Source: Crocodylus rhombifer
Taxonomy: Eukaryota > Chordata > Crocodylia > Crocodylidae
Direction: 5' to 3'
Assembly (NCBI GenBank): GCA_038503035.1
Contig: JAVSML010000029.1
Coordinates: 571,708-635,707 of the forward strand
Length of the DNA stretch: 64,000 nucleotides
The notes under the pieces are model-generated. The model made no database searches, was not told where the DNA came from, and saw only the letters and a program-made list of their open reading frames with translations. The first letter of the stretch is position 1, and each line of letters begins with the position of its first letter. This document shows, piece by piece, positions 23,306 through 36,959 of this stretch. A program made the position numbers and the translations under genes.

Positions 23306-26300
23306 TATCCTATTTGTATAAACATGAAGTACTACCTGCTGAGATCCATGTCCTCTTCTGACTGCACCTCTGTTTCAAAAATCAATAGTAGTATGCCACA
23401 AGAGAACACAATCTCCACATCATCCATAATGGACCCCATTATGCACCTCCTAATGCAGCACTACACCCATTCTTTAGCTTGAATCCAATCATTTTTTACC
23501 CATTTGCCCCAGCCCAGTGAAGTGGTAGAGAGAAGACTGAAGGTACTATATTAAACTAAACAATATGACCTTTGAAACCATAAACTTCAAGTGATGAGAT
23601 ACTCAGAACAAGTTTTGTGCAGTCAGTGAGGAGGAAGTGGCTGGCCCTCACTGTGTTGAAGCAGCAATAAAATACTGTTTTGTAAACTCAGTGAGGAATG
23701 CAAAGAGAGGTTGCACTTTATCTTACAAATCAGTGCAAGTAAGGGTAGTATGTCAAGTAATAACAACCTGTTTGTAACTGAATAGATACTGTAAAGCTTT
23801 TGCACCTCCACAACCCCCACAAAATTATTAATGTTAAATGAACATTTCAGAATATCAGAAAGTTCTCACTGTCTTCAACAGTGTGGAATATTCACATGAG
23901 TCTTAAACTCAGTGTCCTATAACTATTATGATGCAGATCCTCAGCCTTATTCTTCTCTGACCTATCACACTTTAAAAACCAAAGGCAACACAACTGAAGT
24001 CAATGGATTTAAAGTTGTACAAATCTGGCATAAATGTTAAGAGAATCAAATCTCTTAGATCTTTCTTTCTTTCCGAAAAGAAAAACTTAACATATTCCTT
24101 TTCACTTAGACATATCAATAACAATTGCCTGAACTGCAAAAATTCAGTTTCACCATTGGCAATGTAGTAATGCTTATTTCCATTAGGCCGCATCTATAAA
24201 ACCCTCTTTTTATCTCTCTTCTTCTACTGTTTCAAAACAGCAAAGCTTGACATTTTGGTCTCTGACAAGCAACACTTAATATTGGGATGTTTGAAAAATC
24301 TATATGAAGAAAGCTCTTAATATAAAATAGGCTGAACATTTTTACCACAAATGGTTTGTTCTAGCTATCTCTCTTCCTCATGTAAGACGGAAATCAGACA
24401 GCTTATTGGCTTAGCTTGTTAGGCCAGGTTAAAGGGATGCGACGCTGAAAGGCTCTTATAGAAGCTTACCCTTGGACTAAAAATAGCAGACACTAGAGAA
24501 TTATCTTAAATACTACCAAACTTGTTCTGCACTGTGAATGCAGATAACTGTAATGTGTTTCCATTTTTGGTAGTTTTAGAGCTTTTTTAAGTTATGCTTG
24601 CTTTAGCTGACTATTTAATTAGTTTCTGATTTTATTTGCCACTTTTTCTCTCAGAGAAATAGCCTGGGGGGTACTTTGCCTATGAACCCTTCTTATTTAG
24701 CAGTGCTTCTGTTGTTGAGATCTAATGAACTGTTGGACCTGCCAAACACTTGGAATAGGTAGAAATGCCTCTTCAGAATACAAATATTCAACACATAGCA
24801 GCAAACAACAAATTAAAAGATATTCTTTCCGTGCCACTCCTTCATCCTCTCCTCTGTATCTCCCACCAAAAAAAAAGATTTACTACAATAATAAATGGAA
24901 ACACTAATCCTCATTTGCTATTTCTTAACTTTCTGGCCAATGTTTTCAAAAGGAACAATGATTTTAGGTATCCTCAATTTCTGGGGGCCTGATCTGGAAC
25001 ACATTATAACAAATGAATTCTCAACATGTGCTCTAGGAAAATTACATTGCTCTAAGGTGTTTCAAATTAGGCATTTAAAATTTCTAATTGCATTTACAAA
25101 TCTTGGCCAGTTTCCTGTGCTGACAACCACACACGAATGTCACGGCAAGGACCAACAGAGCACAGATTAGACATTTTCAGCCTTTATATTCACTTTAGTC
25201 TTATTACACCAAGCCTTGAAAATATCATCACAAATGCAGTCATGTAGCATAAAGGAGAGAAGAGCAGGAATAGCATGACTAGTAATACTCTTATTGTTAC
25301 CTCACCTCTGAATAAACACTCCTAGACACAGCTCCTTCTATTGTTGCTTGAGAACAGATTAGTAGCCTTTACAGGAATCAACAGCACAAATGCCTCTGCA
25401 AACTTTCCTACCTACTCCCTTTTACCTGAAGCTTTAATACTTTAAAACAATGACGGCATTGGAAGAATTGCCAAAATTGCAGTATGAAATGGAAACTTAT
25501 TCAGACGTGTATTTTAGCATATTTTCCAGTAAGGTTTTTTTCCAGTAAGTCGGGTTTTACTGCAAATTTCAGAACAAGCTACATCTTGTATAATTGAAGT
25601 ACATAAAAGACATATCAAGTGAGGTCAACTAACAGTCAAATGCACGGTAAGTATGATGAGGACTTAGTGCTATGGAGGTAAGAGATTCTTCCCATACTGG
25701 TAGCAACATCTGGTTCTTTGGGCAGATGTCACATTAAGATCCTGTGGAGCTGGCTGAAGCTGTCCTTTTATATATAATTTTTCTTTGCCACACATTTAAG
25801 GGTGAAAAATGTGCGTGCTCCTAAGCAGCAGTGGAAGTCACAGATTCTTCATAAGATATATATATACCCAGTACCTTTATATGCTAAAGCACAGTGGTAT
25901 AACACAGCCACATGTCTTGCAACTGCCATTAAAACCAACCATATGTCTTCATTTAGGGGAGCAAGTTTTCTTTGCAAGTCAGGAGGTAAGTTCATAGCCT
26001 CTCTGTCAAATAAACAACATGCTCATTGTCACTGGGCTGCTGAGCAAGCCCTGTCTGAAAATGTGTGCTCGGGACTTGCATTCATCTTTTTCTCAGTCTG
26101 CCTCTTCACATTTATGTACAAAAATATTAATCTGGTTCATTGTTCTTAACTTCATTATATATCCTTTAAGCCCTCAATTTCTTATTACTTATTTGTGTTG
26201 CAATAACCCCAACCAGCCTCAGCTGAGATCATCACCCTATTGTGCAAGGTACAGAGCAATCAGTGAAAGTTCATACTCAAAGAGCTCACCATACAAGTAC

Positions 26301-28655
26301 AACAGAAAGAGAGAGGGTGGGAGAAAATATTACTATAATACTCATTTTTATAGTAGGGAACTGATTTACAGAGATTAATTGACTTTCCCCAGGCAACAGA
26401 AAACCGGTAGCAGAGACCAGACCTGTGCTATAACCAACAAGACAATCCTTCAAAAGGTGCAGGGTGCTTCACAGAAGGCAAAAGAAGGTAAATTTTCTGG
26501 CTCAAACTGCTTACCATGTAAAGTTTACATAGGACACAATAAGTAAGGATTATGCAGAAGAGGAAGAAGGTGGACTTAAACAAGATGAGTTACAGCGATA
26601 CAATGGTGTAGATATTCATTTTATGCAAGTGTTCCCTCTTGGGGGCCTTAGAGTTTTTGTATATAAACTGATGAGAGCATTCATTCACTTTTTTACTGGA
26701 ATCCCAAAGTGAATTTTCCAGAGGGGTTTAAATGACAAAAGGAAAGTGGGTTGTCAAAACACAGCAAAAAAGTATCACACACAGAGGTAGCAGGGATAAA
26801 ACTACTGAGATATTTATATAGGAGAAGGACATTAGAGATGGCATCACTGGCAGAACAGAGCAGAAGGAAAAAGGTTAGATAAATAGAACAAGATAGAATA
26901 ACACATGGCTTTGAAAGTGAACGTTAAGACCATAAAGCTTAACACAGTTTAAAGACTACAAGGGAATAAGTTACAATAAAAAGACAACTAAGTAAATATC
27001 CCCCCAAAATGGAGGGGGCACCTGAGAATATAGTGTTCACTCTTTCATTCACCCTTTATATTGCTTACTTGCAAATAATCAGAAAAATATCCAAAACACT
27101 ATAGAAAAGCCACTACTGTATAACCATAAACACAGCAGACAGCTCAAGGTAAAGAAGAGTAGGTGACAATAAACGCACTGAGGATGGAAATTCCATTCAG
27201 CAGTGGTCCATACCAAAAAACCTCTAATGACTCTAATGTGAGCAGATAAAGAACTTATCCTGGGGTTAAAATAATCTTTAAAATAAAGGATGCCAAAAAG
27301 TAAAACAATAGGAGCCACTAATTTCCCCATATTTACACCATGACAGTAGCTTTGGCCCCTGTTTCTTGAGACTCGCATGGAAAAATTGTAAGAATTGTAG
27401 ACACCTAAAGAGTTAGATCTGAGTTCTAGAGAAAAGAATGGTACAATGGAGCTCCCCCATTCCTGTCTACTCTTCTTTTTTTAACATTTTCCTACTTAAT
27501 TTTTCTTTTTACCAATCAAGTACTGACCCTTGTTATTTTCTGGGATAATTCTAAAGCTTCTAGATCTGAGACCACCTAGTTAAGAGACTCTCTAACTAAT
27601 AGAACAGTGTAGAGCCTTACTGTGAATTATCATAACTACATACTAAGTAACACACCTAGCAAAGGTCATCATAAAAGCTACAAGAGCCCAGAAGATTAGT
27701 TACAGAGAGAGAAGAAAAACTTCTTTGATAGGTGGAATATTTTCACAAAGATATTTGTGAAATATCAGACAAAGGGAGTAGGAATTAGTATGAGGAACCA
27801 TGCCATTAGTGCTGGCAGCTGATTGAGTCCTGATGTTTTTCCTTGTTTGCAAGGTGGGAAGGAAGATAGACTAGATATTGTGTGTTTATTGAAGCAAAAA
27901 GGGTAGAGATAAGATATAATCTAGCCAAATCACAGAATGCAATTTGGGAAGATGCTCACTTATGGAGTCTGGTAGAAGGGAAGGATTAGCAGGTTTGTCT
28001 ATCAGTCAGTCAAACTGTGTACTGACGCTAAACAATTAATGGGCTCCAACTAGGAAAGAAAAAAAATCAGGGAAAGTGTCTCTACTTCTTCACATACAGA
28101 AAAAATTCTGGTTATAGGGCTAGGAAGGACACCTATATATATCAAAACTTACTCAAGTGTTCAGAAAAGTATCAGGTAGACTTATTTCCAAAATTCTTGG
28201 TGTGTAGAAACTTGGAACTGCAAGATGATTTTTTTTCCATCCAAATAATTTGAAGGGATTCAAGCATTTAAATATCAGTCAGCAATGTTTTGCATCTTGT
28301 ACTTCCAACTCCGTTAGCACTTTGAATCCTTTGCTACTGAAGGCAAGGGCACTACTATGAAAGACTGTTACCCCACCACATGGGCATGTTGCCCAGATCT
28401 CTTTACGAGGAAAACCTGACTTATCAATTTACAGTTACTAAGTCAAAATGGGTATCATTGTGCAACTGTACAAAGTACTTGCAATGAAAACTGAAACCAC
28501 GCAGAATTCGCTTGATTTCTAGTCCAATTACAAATACAGAACTCATCCCTGATTCTCTGAACCAGTTGCAAAATGTTGAGGCAAACCTGGCCTGATCTAT
28601 GCATAGTTTCAACATGTGACATAGTGCTTTTTAACAAGTTTTGTTCCTAGTTTTT
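23306..28655. other. intronic DNA without recognised element
   Basis: More than 5 kb of AT-rich intron 2 sequence. I see no identifiable mobile element, RNA gene or exon in it. It may simply contain older elements beyond recognition by eye. Confidence 0.6.
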
Positions 28656-28785
28656 AGAATCATTCAAAGAAGTATAGGGCTGGAAGGGACCTCATGAGAT
28701 CATTGGGTCCAGCTGCCCTGCTCTGGGTGTTCAGCCTCCTTTTGAAGATCTCCACAGTAGGTGCCTGCACCACCCCTGCAGGAGT
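28656..28785 (-). mobile_element. CR1 LINE 3'-end scrap
   Basis: GTATAGGGCTGGAAGGGACC, then TCATGAGATCATTGGGTCCA and CCTCCTTTTGAAGATCTCCA match the reverse complement of the CR1 3' terminus seen in the other copies. It is too short to encode protein. Confidence 0.8.
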
Positions 28786-29082
28786 CTACTATCTGGTCAC
28801 ACAAACTCAAAAATTGGGTTCTCCGTCACAGAGTAGGAACCCACACAAACTGTTGATGCTCATATGAAACTCATGATTTTCACAAACATCAAGTGATGTT
28901 ACCCATTCTGACAGCAGAAATGTATCAGAACTATATTATTACTGTTTGAAAGGGAACAACAGATTATCTTGATGACAAGATGACCTAAATCACACATCAA
29001 GGTGATTCTGGGCAGTATACATAACATTTTTTTCTGTTAATAAGATTCCAAATACATTTGGTTAAATTAGTTTTTAAACAGT

Positions 29083-29101
29083 GTTGTGTGTGTGTGTGTG
29101 A
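29083..29101. repeat. (GT)n microsatellite
   Basis: A short GTGTGTGTGTGTGTGTG run within intron 2. Confidence 0.9.
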
Positions 29102-30575
29102 TGGGGGAATGGATGGAGAAACTCAGCAAAAACTCAGGTTGGCGATCCCCATTACTAAAGACTGCTTCTGTGAATCTCTCCTCTTTTGCTGACTCAGTAA
29201 AGTTACACATTTGTCGTTCAGAGACAAATGTAAAAAGGGTGTGGATCTTGCTACACAGATGTACAAAATCAGTTATCAGTCAGGTACAGGCAGCATCCAG
29301 TTACCTCCAAGTGCATCTAAAAAAGGAAATCTCTTTTGGTGTATGTGGACAGAATGTCTTTGTCAAAATTTTACTTTGAGCAAATACTGCAAAGGGGTTT
29401 AGTGAAGGGAAGATTTATCCCTGCAGAAACCAACAAAAAGTTCTTTAGGGGAGAGGCAGCCACCCCAAATGCTATAGCTGGGACTGCCAGGAGATAGAAT
29501 TAGGAAAATTGGAAGATAACACTGTGGCCTAACGTAAACTCTTAAATCTGCTGTAAACAGAGCAGTAATGACGGAACACAGTAAATTGGTTATCTATCAC
29601 TGTATTCTAAAAAGCAAGTACTGGAAGGAACAAAGAGGATAAATGGCTTTCTGTACATCTTCCAGCATTCTGGAGAGAAAATGGGCTCATACAGAAAAGC
29701 TGAGGTGTGGGGTTATTTTATTGATGAAGGGCAAGTTACAATAATTAAAATGAATAATACAGAATGAAATGAAGCCATATCAGTGTACGCACTGGGACAT
29801 CAGACTCCTGCTTTACTAGTAGTACAACTAAGAGCCAGTTATCCTGAGATGACAAGATATCTGGATGATAGGATTTGGGCCGATGAGTATAATAGGGGGG
29901 CTACTGGGGCCGATCTCCGCAAGGCCCACCCACCTGTTGTTGGGCTAACCGCCCACCATGCCTTGGTCTTAATTGATTAATAGATGCAATTAGGCAGGAG
30001 GCTGCCCATTTTCTGCCCCACTGCTAGGGGGCGCTATCTGCGGCTCCATACCTCCCCTACACCGCAGCCCAAGCCTTGCTGATGACATCATGATGTTTTC
30101 AAACGTGCCAGTCCCCCATGATGGGGCCCAGAATCCTGCTGTAGGACCCCCCCCAACTGAGTTCCTCCCTTCAGATGGACTCTGTCGCCATCATACTGGG
30201 TCACATATCTCCCTGCCACCAGTTCCCCTTCGGGTGTGGTCCCCTCACTGCGACCTTCGGCTCACACTAGCCCCGGCCCACCTCCAGGCCAGTCAGGACC
30301 CCAGGCCCCTGGCTCTTGGGCATCCCTCTCGGTGGACCTCCTGCCCTTCTGACCCTACTGGTCCTGGCCCCCACCTGGGCCAGTCAGGGGAAGCTCTGGC
30401 AGGCCCTGCTGTATGACCCATACTCTTATTCCGGGGTCCCCCTCTCTGGGTCCTTCTTTACAGACATGGAGAGCTGGGGTACCTCACACCATGACTGGTG
30501 CCTCAGGCTCTCACAGGGGACTCTCACTCCCCCCCTGTGAGAGGGAGGGGAGCAAGTCATAGTGCTACGACCGGT

Positions 30576-31020
30576 GTTATCTTTCACCCACACTCTGTCT
30601 CCCAACATGGGAAGACTTATTGGGGTCAGGGCTCAGCTCTCACTCTCTCTGGCTGAGCCCCCTCTTCCTTCACAGGGCTCTACATCGCCCTCTCTCTGGG
30701 GCTTCTAATCACTGCCCCCTCTTGCTGTGATTCCACAGTGCTGGTCCCCTCTCACCTGGGGCTCCTCAGCACAGCCCCCCTCTCAACTGGGGCTCAGATG
30801 TTATATTTGACCCAAACTCTGCCTCCCAGCATTGGAGGACTTACTGGGGTCAGGACTCAGCTCTCTCGCCCTCCGGCTGAGCCTCCCTCTCCCTTCACAG
30901 GGCTCCACATGCTGGCCCCCCTCACACTGGGGGCTCCACACTGCTCATAACACCCCCTTTACTCGGGGTCTTGGGGCTTCCCTCCACAGGTGGGCTCAGG
31001 TGGCCGTAGCTCTGCCTGGC
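30576..31020. repeat. 223-bp direct tandem repeat, two copies
   Basis: GTTATCTTTCACCCACACTC at 30576 and GTTATATTTGACCCAAACTC at 30799 start parallel copies. Both continue through GGACTTACTGGGGTCAGG-type and CTTCACAGGGCTCYACAT segments. Confidence 0.8.
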
Positions 31021-31287
31021 CCCAGCTCTCCTCCTTGGGGTCTCGCACCCCCACAGGGTTCAGGTGGCCTTGGCCACACCAGGCCTCCAACTCTCCTCCT
31101 TTGGGCTTGCACCCCCACAACTACCTTTGGCATACACGACCCACCCAAAGATGAAGGGCTAGGGGTTAAGGCACCCCAACCCACCTTTCGCCAGTGTGAT
31201 CACTGGCTTGGCATTTCCTGGGGGCTCCCACGCCACTGGGAGCCCCACCAAGCCACCCACTCCCGGCAGGGTGTAGTTTCCAGTCAT

Positions 31288-31319
31288 ACCCAGGACCAGG
31301 ACCAGGACCAGGACCAGGA
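31288..31319. repeat. (CCAGGA)n short tandem repeat
   Basis: Five to six head-to-tail CCAGGA hexamers encode alternating Gln-Asp in one frame. It is a simple repeat, not a gene. Confidence 0.9.
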
Positions 31320-32439
31320 GCCTCCTACCATCCCCTACAGCTCCTCCCTTAGCTCCAAATGAAATTCAGCAGCCCTCAGGCCAGGCAATATTGTTGCCTC
31401 TCCACCAGCAGCCAAACTGCCTTGTTTATATAGGCAGCCCTGAGCCTAAAATGGATGCCCCCATTAGGCACCTGGACGCTGCCAGCTCCAGGGCCTTAAA
31501 GTCCCAGGCACATATAGTGCCCTGCCACACTGAGAATCAGTACAATGATATAAATACAACAGTATATTGCACTGTGCTACAATAGTATAAATCAAGACTA
31601 ACTTGAAGTCAGTGGAGCTGCATTACTATAAAGCCACCAGGTATGTGAGGACAGTTAAGATTCAGGTACTATAAGATGCAAAATCACCATAGTATTCAAT
31701 GTCTTTTCTTTCACTTTTTCAAACAACGTGCGGTTTCAGTTGTTGCTAACTACTCTAGGACAATTTCATTCTAGATAGTAACTCCCACCAATACCTACTT
31801 CTAGACCAAAACTATCTTCCATTTAAAATGGGCATCATGCATGCCTTCAGGACATATATATTGCTACAATTTATCTGCCCTCATCCTGGAACAGGAACCT
31901 CACCCCATCACTCATACCACTGTTTTGGATGATAGATCCCATAGAAAACAAGCCTAGGTGTTATGCTTCACTGATAAAGTTTTGATCATACAAACCAGGC
32001 AGTCACACTTGGATTTGCCTGCCCCAGTGTTTTCTATTTAATTCACAACAAATTCCAGCCCTAAAACTTAACTGGAATTTGTGAATGTTTTCCCAAATGC
32101 ACACTTTTCTAACTAATCACATCCACCTTTCTTCTACTTAGTTTAGGAATCCCATAGCCCTCCTTTGTGGGGATGTAAGGGTTCAGGCAGGCTTCTCGAG
32201 GCTCAGCAGTGTGGTTTCTTGAAGCTTGCTTTTTTGTAGCTTGCTCCCTTCTCCATTATTGAAAGTAAAGAAGCAGCCTATATGTACCCTCTTTCTCCGA
32301 ATCAATCTTGGTTCACTGGAAGAGCGGGAACCTTGGCCTACTCTACAATACAAGGTGGTCTGAGGCCATTAAAGCACTAGTAGCCTGCATTAACTGCAAG
32401 CACTTCTATTTCTCAAGACCATGTCTCTCAAAGCATCTC

Positions 32440-34883
32440 AGAGGCCATACAGTCAGGAGATATGTTTGTCATGGGTGACCTAAACTACCCAGACATCTGC
32501 TGGGAGGAGCAGTCAGTCAAATAAAACCACTCATGTAGGTTCTTAACCTGCATACAGGACCTCCACCTAATGCAGGAGGTATATGATCCCACTACGGCAA
32601 AAGCCTTGCTGGACTTGGTGTTAGCTACAGGGCATGACCTGGTGGGGAATCTGCAGGTACAAGGTAACCTAGGGGACAGTGACCATTGATTGACTGAATT
32701 CACTATCTGGTGAAGGGTGGGTAAACTAACCAACAGGGCTGAAGTGTTAGACTTCCAAAAGGCTCAGGAGATTAGTTAATGAAGCATTAAAGCTCAAGAC
32801 CACTGGCAAAATGGGGGTCCAAGAAGGGTGGTCATTCCTCGGGAGTGATCCTACAAGTACAGAAGTAGACAATCCTATTGCACACAAAAGGGGGCAAGGA
32901 GGCCAACAAGACCACTTGGCTAAACAAGGAAGTTCAGCAAAGCCTAAGGACAAAGAAAGAGGTATACAGGCTGTGGAAACAGGGGGTAGCTACCAAGGAA
33001 GAATATACCTCCCTGGCTCGCACTTGCTGGGAATCAGGAAGGCCAAAGCAGGATTAGAACTTAGACTGGTGACAAAAATTAAGGACAACAAAAAGTCCTT
33101 CTTCAGGTATATAGGGAGCAAAAGGAAGGCTCAGGGTAGCATAGGACCCCTACAGGACAAACTAGGGCTATTGGTGACAGAGAGGGGGGACAAAGCTGAG
33201 CTCGTCAATGAGTTCTTTTGATCTGCATTCCTAGACACAGACCAAGACAAATCTCCCAACTGGATCATAGATAGGCACAGGAGGGACCCCAGCCCACCAA
33301 CTGTTAGTGCAGACTTAGTGAAGGGGCACTTGGAGGGGCTGGATGTGTTCAAATCAGCAGGCCCGGATGAACTTCATCCAAGGGTGTAGAAGGAATTGAC
33401 CAGTAGCATAGCAGACCTGCTGGCATGGCTGCTTTAGCACTCATGGTGCTCCGGTCAAGTCCCAGAGGACTGGAAAAGGGCCAATGTGGTCCCTGTTTTC
33501 AAGAAGGGGAGGAGGGAGGAACTGGGAAACTATAAGCCAGTTAGTTCACCTCTATCCTTGGGAAAACTTTGGAAAAAATCATTAAGGATCACATTTGTGG
33601 GAGCCCAGCAGGGGAAATAATGCTTAAAGGAAATCAGCACGGGTTCATTGCAGGTAGATCCTGCCCGACTAACCTTGTTCTTTTTATGACCACGTCCCAA
33701 AATGCTTTGATGCAGGAGTCAAGGTAGATGTCATCTACCTAAACTTTAAGAAGGCCTTTGATACAGTATCTCATTCTGTTCTCGTAAATAAACTGACAGG
33801 CTGTGATGCAAACGATTACATGGTTAGGTGGGTGGCAAACTGGCTTAGGGATCATAGCCAGAGAGTGATGGTGGATGGGTTGATATTGACCTGGAAAGAT
33901 GTGGGCAGTGGAGTCCCACAAGGCTCAGTCCTTTGACCGGTGCTATTCAGTGTCTTCATCAGTGACTTGGATAAGGGCGTAGAGAGCACCCTGTCCAAGT
34001 TCAGAGATGACACCAGATTATGGAGCAAAGTTAACACACTAGAGGGTAGGGAATGGATCCAGGTGGATCTGGATAGGTTGGGAAAATGGACAGAATGAAA
34101 TAGGATGCAGTTCAACAAAGACAAGTGTAAAGTGCTGCACCTGGGAAATAAGAACCACCAACACACTTACAGGCTGGGGAAATGACCTTCTCAGCAGCAC
34201 AGCAGCAGAAAGGGATCTTGGAGTCATAGTTGACTCCAAGATGTACATGAGTTGTCATTGTGATGAAGTGATCAACAAGGCTACCCGCACTTTATCATGC
34301 ATTAGTAGATGCATGACAAACAGATCCAGGGAGGTGATGCTTCCCCTCTTTGTGGCACTGGTCAGGCCACAGTTGGTGTATGGTGTGCAGTTTTGGGCAC
34401 CACACATCAAAAGGGATGGGAAGAATATTGAGGGGTCAGAGGAAGGCCACTCATATGGTCAGAGGCCTGCAAGCGAGGCCCTATGACGAGAGACTGAGGG
34501 ACCTGGATCTCTTCAGCCTTCACAAGGGAAGGCTGAGAGGTGATCTTATGGCTGGCTATAAATTCATCAGGGAAGGGCAGCGGGGATAGGAGATGCTCTA
34601 TTTACTAAGGCGCCCCTTGGAGTAACTAGGAAAAATGGCCACAAATTGACAGCAGATTTAGGTTGGACATTAGGAAGAATTTCACAGTAAGGGTTGCAGA
34701 ATCTGGAATGGGCTTCCAAGCGAGGTGGTGCTCCCCCCTACCCTGGGGCTCTTCAAGGGGAGACTGGACAAGCACATAACTAGGGTCGTCTGACCCCAGT
34801 GCTCTTTCCTGCCCAGGGCAGGGGGTCGGACTTGATGACCTACTGAGGTCCCTTCCGACCCTAACATCTATGAATCTGCTTAT
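32440..34883 (+). pseudogene. decayed CR1 LINE ORF2 (endonuclease/RT) copy
   Basis: About 2.4 kb of CR1 reads discontinuously on the plus strand. It has GDLNYPDICWEEQ and LLDLVLATG (APE endonuclease), VIYLNFKKAFDT (RT motif A), the position of the catalytic FADD now reading FRDD, and C-terminal LRDLDLFSLHKGRLRGDL. It ends with the 3' UTR to CATCTATGAATC. In-frame stops, for example right after GDSDH, and several frameshifts show it is dead. It is antisense to PPARGC1A and older than the copy at 37.9 kb. Confidence 0.9.
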
Positions 34884-36900
34884 GCTCTGACCAAGGTTGT
34901 CATCTGTTCCCAATCATGCTAAGTCACACTGACAGCATAGAGTTCAACACAAAACACAGGACCCAGGCACTTGAAACCTGTATGATAGTAGTTGCAGTGT
35001 GCACCTTTTGCACAACAGCTCAGTGGGAGACCTGGATGATGGACCTCAGCCTGAAGAGAGATAAATTAACCTGCCACCTCCCAGGAGACTATCTTCACCA
35101 CCAAGCTATAGGCTCCTCTGGGTGAGGCGGGTCATCAGAGGGCCAAGAATGCAACGTTCCTGGGGGCATAAAGAGAAGATGTCTTTTTGTCTAATGATGA
35201 GGGTACTTTCCTAAGGGGGCAGAAAACCTGGGCTCTGGTCCCAGTTTACAGAATTGTTTCTGTTTGCTATCCAAAGACAGTCTAAGGTAAAATGTAGAAA
35301 CCATCCTGGGAACAGAAGCCAGAATCCAAGAGCGGGAGTAGAGTTATTGCTAAGTCAGTCAGGCTCCCTCTCACTTGTCTTTCATGACTGAGGTATCTTG
35401 CACCCTTAGCTTCACAGTGATCCAGCTAAAGAATTTAGGAGAGGAAAACAGTGTCCCCTCAGCTAGCCTATTATCTAGTCAAGTACTTAGGGCAGCCCTG
35501 AAAGGTGGGAAATGTGAGTTTGAATCTCCTCAAGCTGAGGAGAGCTGAAAACCCAGGTCTCTTCAATGGCTAAGTGTATAGTCTAACCACTAGGATACTG
35601 AGCAAATGGTGGGCACCACCACCAGTCAATTAGGATCATGCTTTGGATCACAAGCTGACAGACACTCCTAGCATGTAAGCTCTTGGAAGGACAAGTGTAG
35701 AGACATACATATCTGGGCCTAGCATGTCCTATTGACTTGTTCTAGCTGCCATTCTGCTTAGCATGTAGGATCAACCTTTGAGAGCAATTAAAGACCTTTA
35801 TATGCTGATCCCTATTTTTGATCCTCTTCATTTGGTAAGGTACATTCTTTTTTTTTTTTTTTAAGGTGCGAGAAAGCCTAAATGGAGGGTTCTGCAAGTC
35901 TTACCTGGATCTGACCTAAGTTGCTAAAAGAGATTTTCAGGGGATTCTGTTTCTTGCAGTGATAATACAGACTTTCTGGCCTCACACACTGGATGAGTGG
36001 CATGGAGCTGGCCCCACAGGCAGAGTTGATCTGCAGGCTGGATCCCATGTGGAGCTGACTGATGTGGAGTCAGTCTGCAGTGCAATCTTGCATGCCAGCC
36101 CAGCCCCATGTGCTGGATTCCACCCCAGTGTGACTCAATATGCTGGTATGATCCAGCTCTGGGAGCCTGTAACATGGAGCCTATGGGTCCTGTTACTTAC
36201 AGAGGGAAAAATAGTAGCAAACAGTGCTCAGGAAGACAAATAAGGGCTAGCTGCAAAGAGACAGGCAGCCAGAAGCCAGAAGCTGAAAGTGCCTATTGCT
36301 GTGTTAATTGCACAGCAATAGTACAATAGGACAGAAAATACTGCTGAAGCAACAGAGGCACTGCTACAGTAGCCAGGGTAGTAATAACTAGCTACACACG
36401 AGAATGAGACAGGGCTAGCAAGACCCCCAACTGGAAGTAGGCAGGCCTTAAGTAGCATATAAACCAGCGCCTGAGCCCAGGGTAGTCAGTCTGGCCCTAT
36501 AGGCCAAAGAAGCAAGAGCTCTGCTGTAAGATGCCTGTTGCTGAGAGACTGAGATCCTGCAATGCCTGAAGACAGCAAGGGGCTGAGGGCTGGAGGGGGA
36601 TTAGGACTCCAGGATAAACAGAGGTTTATTAACTTGAAGTTCTGAAAATACAAGTATTGAGGCCTAGATTATAGGAAAAGAGATAAGGGTGGCTTCCCCA
36701 TGGATGTGCTTAAGAGTTAACACCTGCAAGGCATGGGCATGGCTATAGGGGAAGGCAGAGACTGTGAATAGCACATAAGATAATAAGTACCCTAGGAGTA
36801 CGTATGGACCGACAGGGCCCACCTAACTAGAGGGAAATGGGGATCAGTAAGGACTCCAATGATGGGAAGAAAGACCAGGCCTAGCTCTAGGACCTTTGGG
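34884..36900. other. intronic DNA, partly old unclassified repeats
   Basis: No gene is seen. A tRNA-like SINE remnant lies at 35487-35604 and a T-run at 35849-35864. The stretch 36100-36880 has GCATATAAACC (36458-36468) followed by a GC-rich segment, which could be an LTR-like or other old element, but no terminal duplication was identified. Confidence 0.4.
35487..35604 (-). repeat. tRNA-like SINE remnant
   Basis: On the minus strand GCTCAGTATCCTAGTGGTTA resembles a tRNA A box, followed by GACCTGGGTTTTCAGCTC near the B-box position. On the plus strand GTTTGAATCTCC is also B-box-like, making it partly self-complementary, as in a known hairpin SINE type of amniotes. Confidence 0.45.
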
Positions 36901-36959
36901 CAGCCTCCACTTGAAACAGGGGTAGATAATTATTTGGATCCAAGGGCTATATGGGAGTT

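Larger units (their letters stand above)
29840..31560. repeat. GC-rich unclassified repeat block with tandem units
   Basis: A 1.7 kb island of C-rich sequence in AT-rich surroundings, probably an old inserted element. It contains a two-copy 223-bp tandem (30576 and 30799), a two-copy 64-bp tandem (30997 and 31061) and a CCAGGA hexamer array (31288-31319). Frames up to 176 codons are open because of base composition and resemble no protein I know. No terminal repeats were established. Confidence 0.6.

Noticed and set aside
29783..30100. Possible small gene around the GGGCTAACCGCCCACC segment
   Set aside because: The frame is short, has no support from composition or homology, and runs into the repeat block.
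30832..31362. A 176-codon plus-strand frame ending in Gln-Asp repeats
   Set aside because: It is explained by C-rich composition and CCAGGA hexamers; it has no similarity to a known family.
36300..36880. Possible LTR promoter (GCATATAAACC followed by a GC-rich segment)
   Set aside because: No paired LTR, primer-binding site, TG...CA ends or target duplication was found; left as unclassified intronic sequence.
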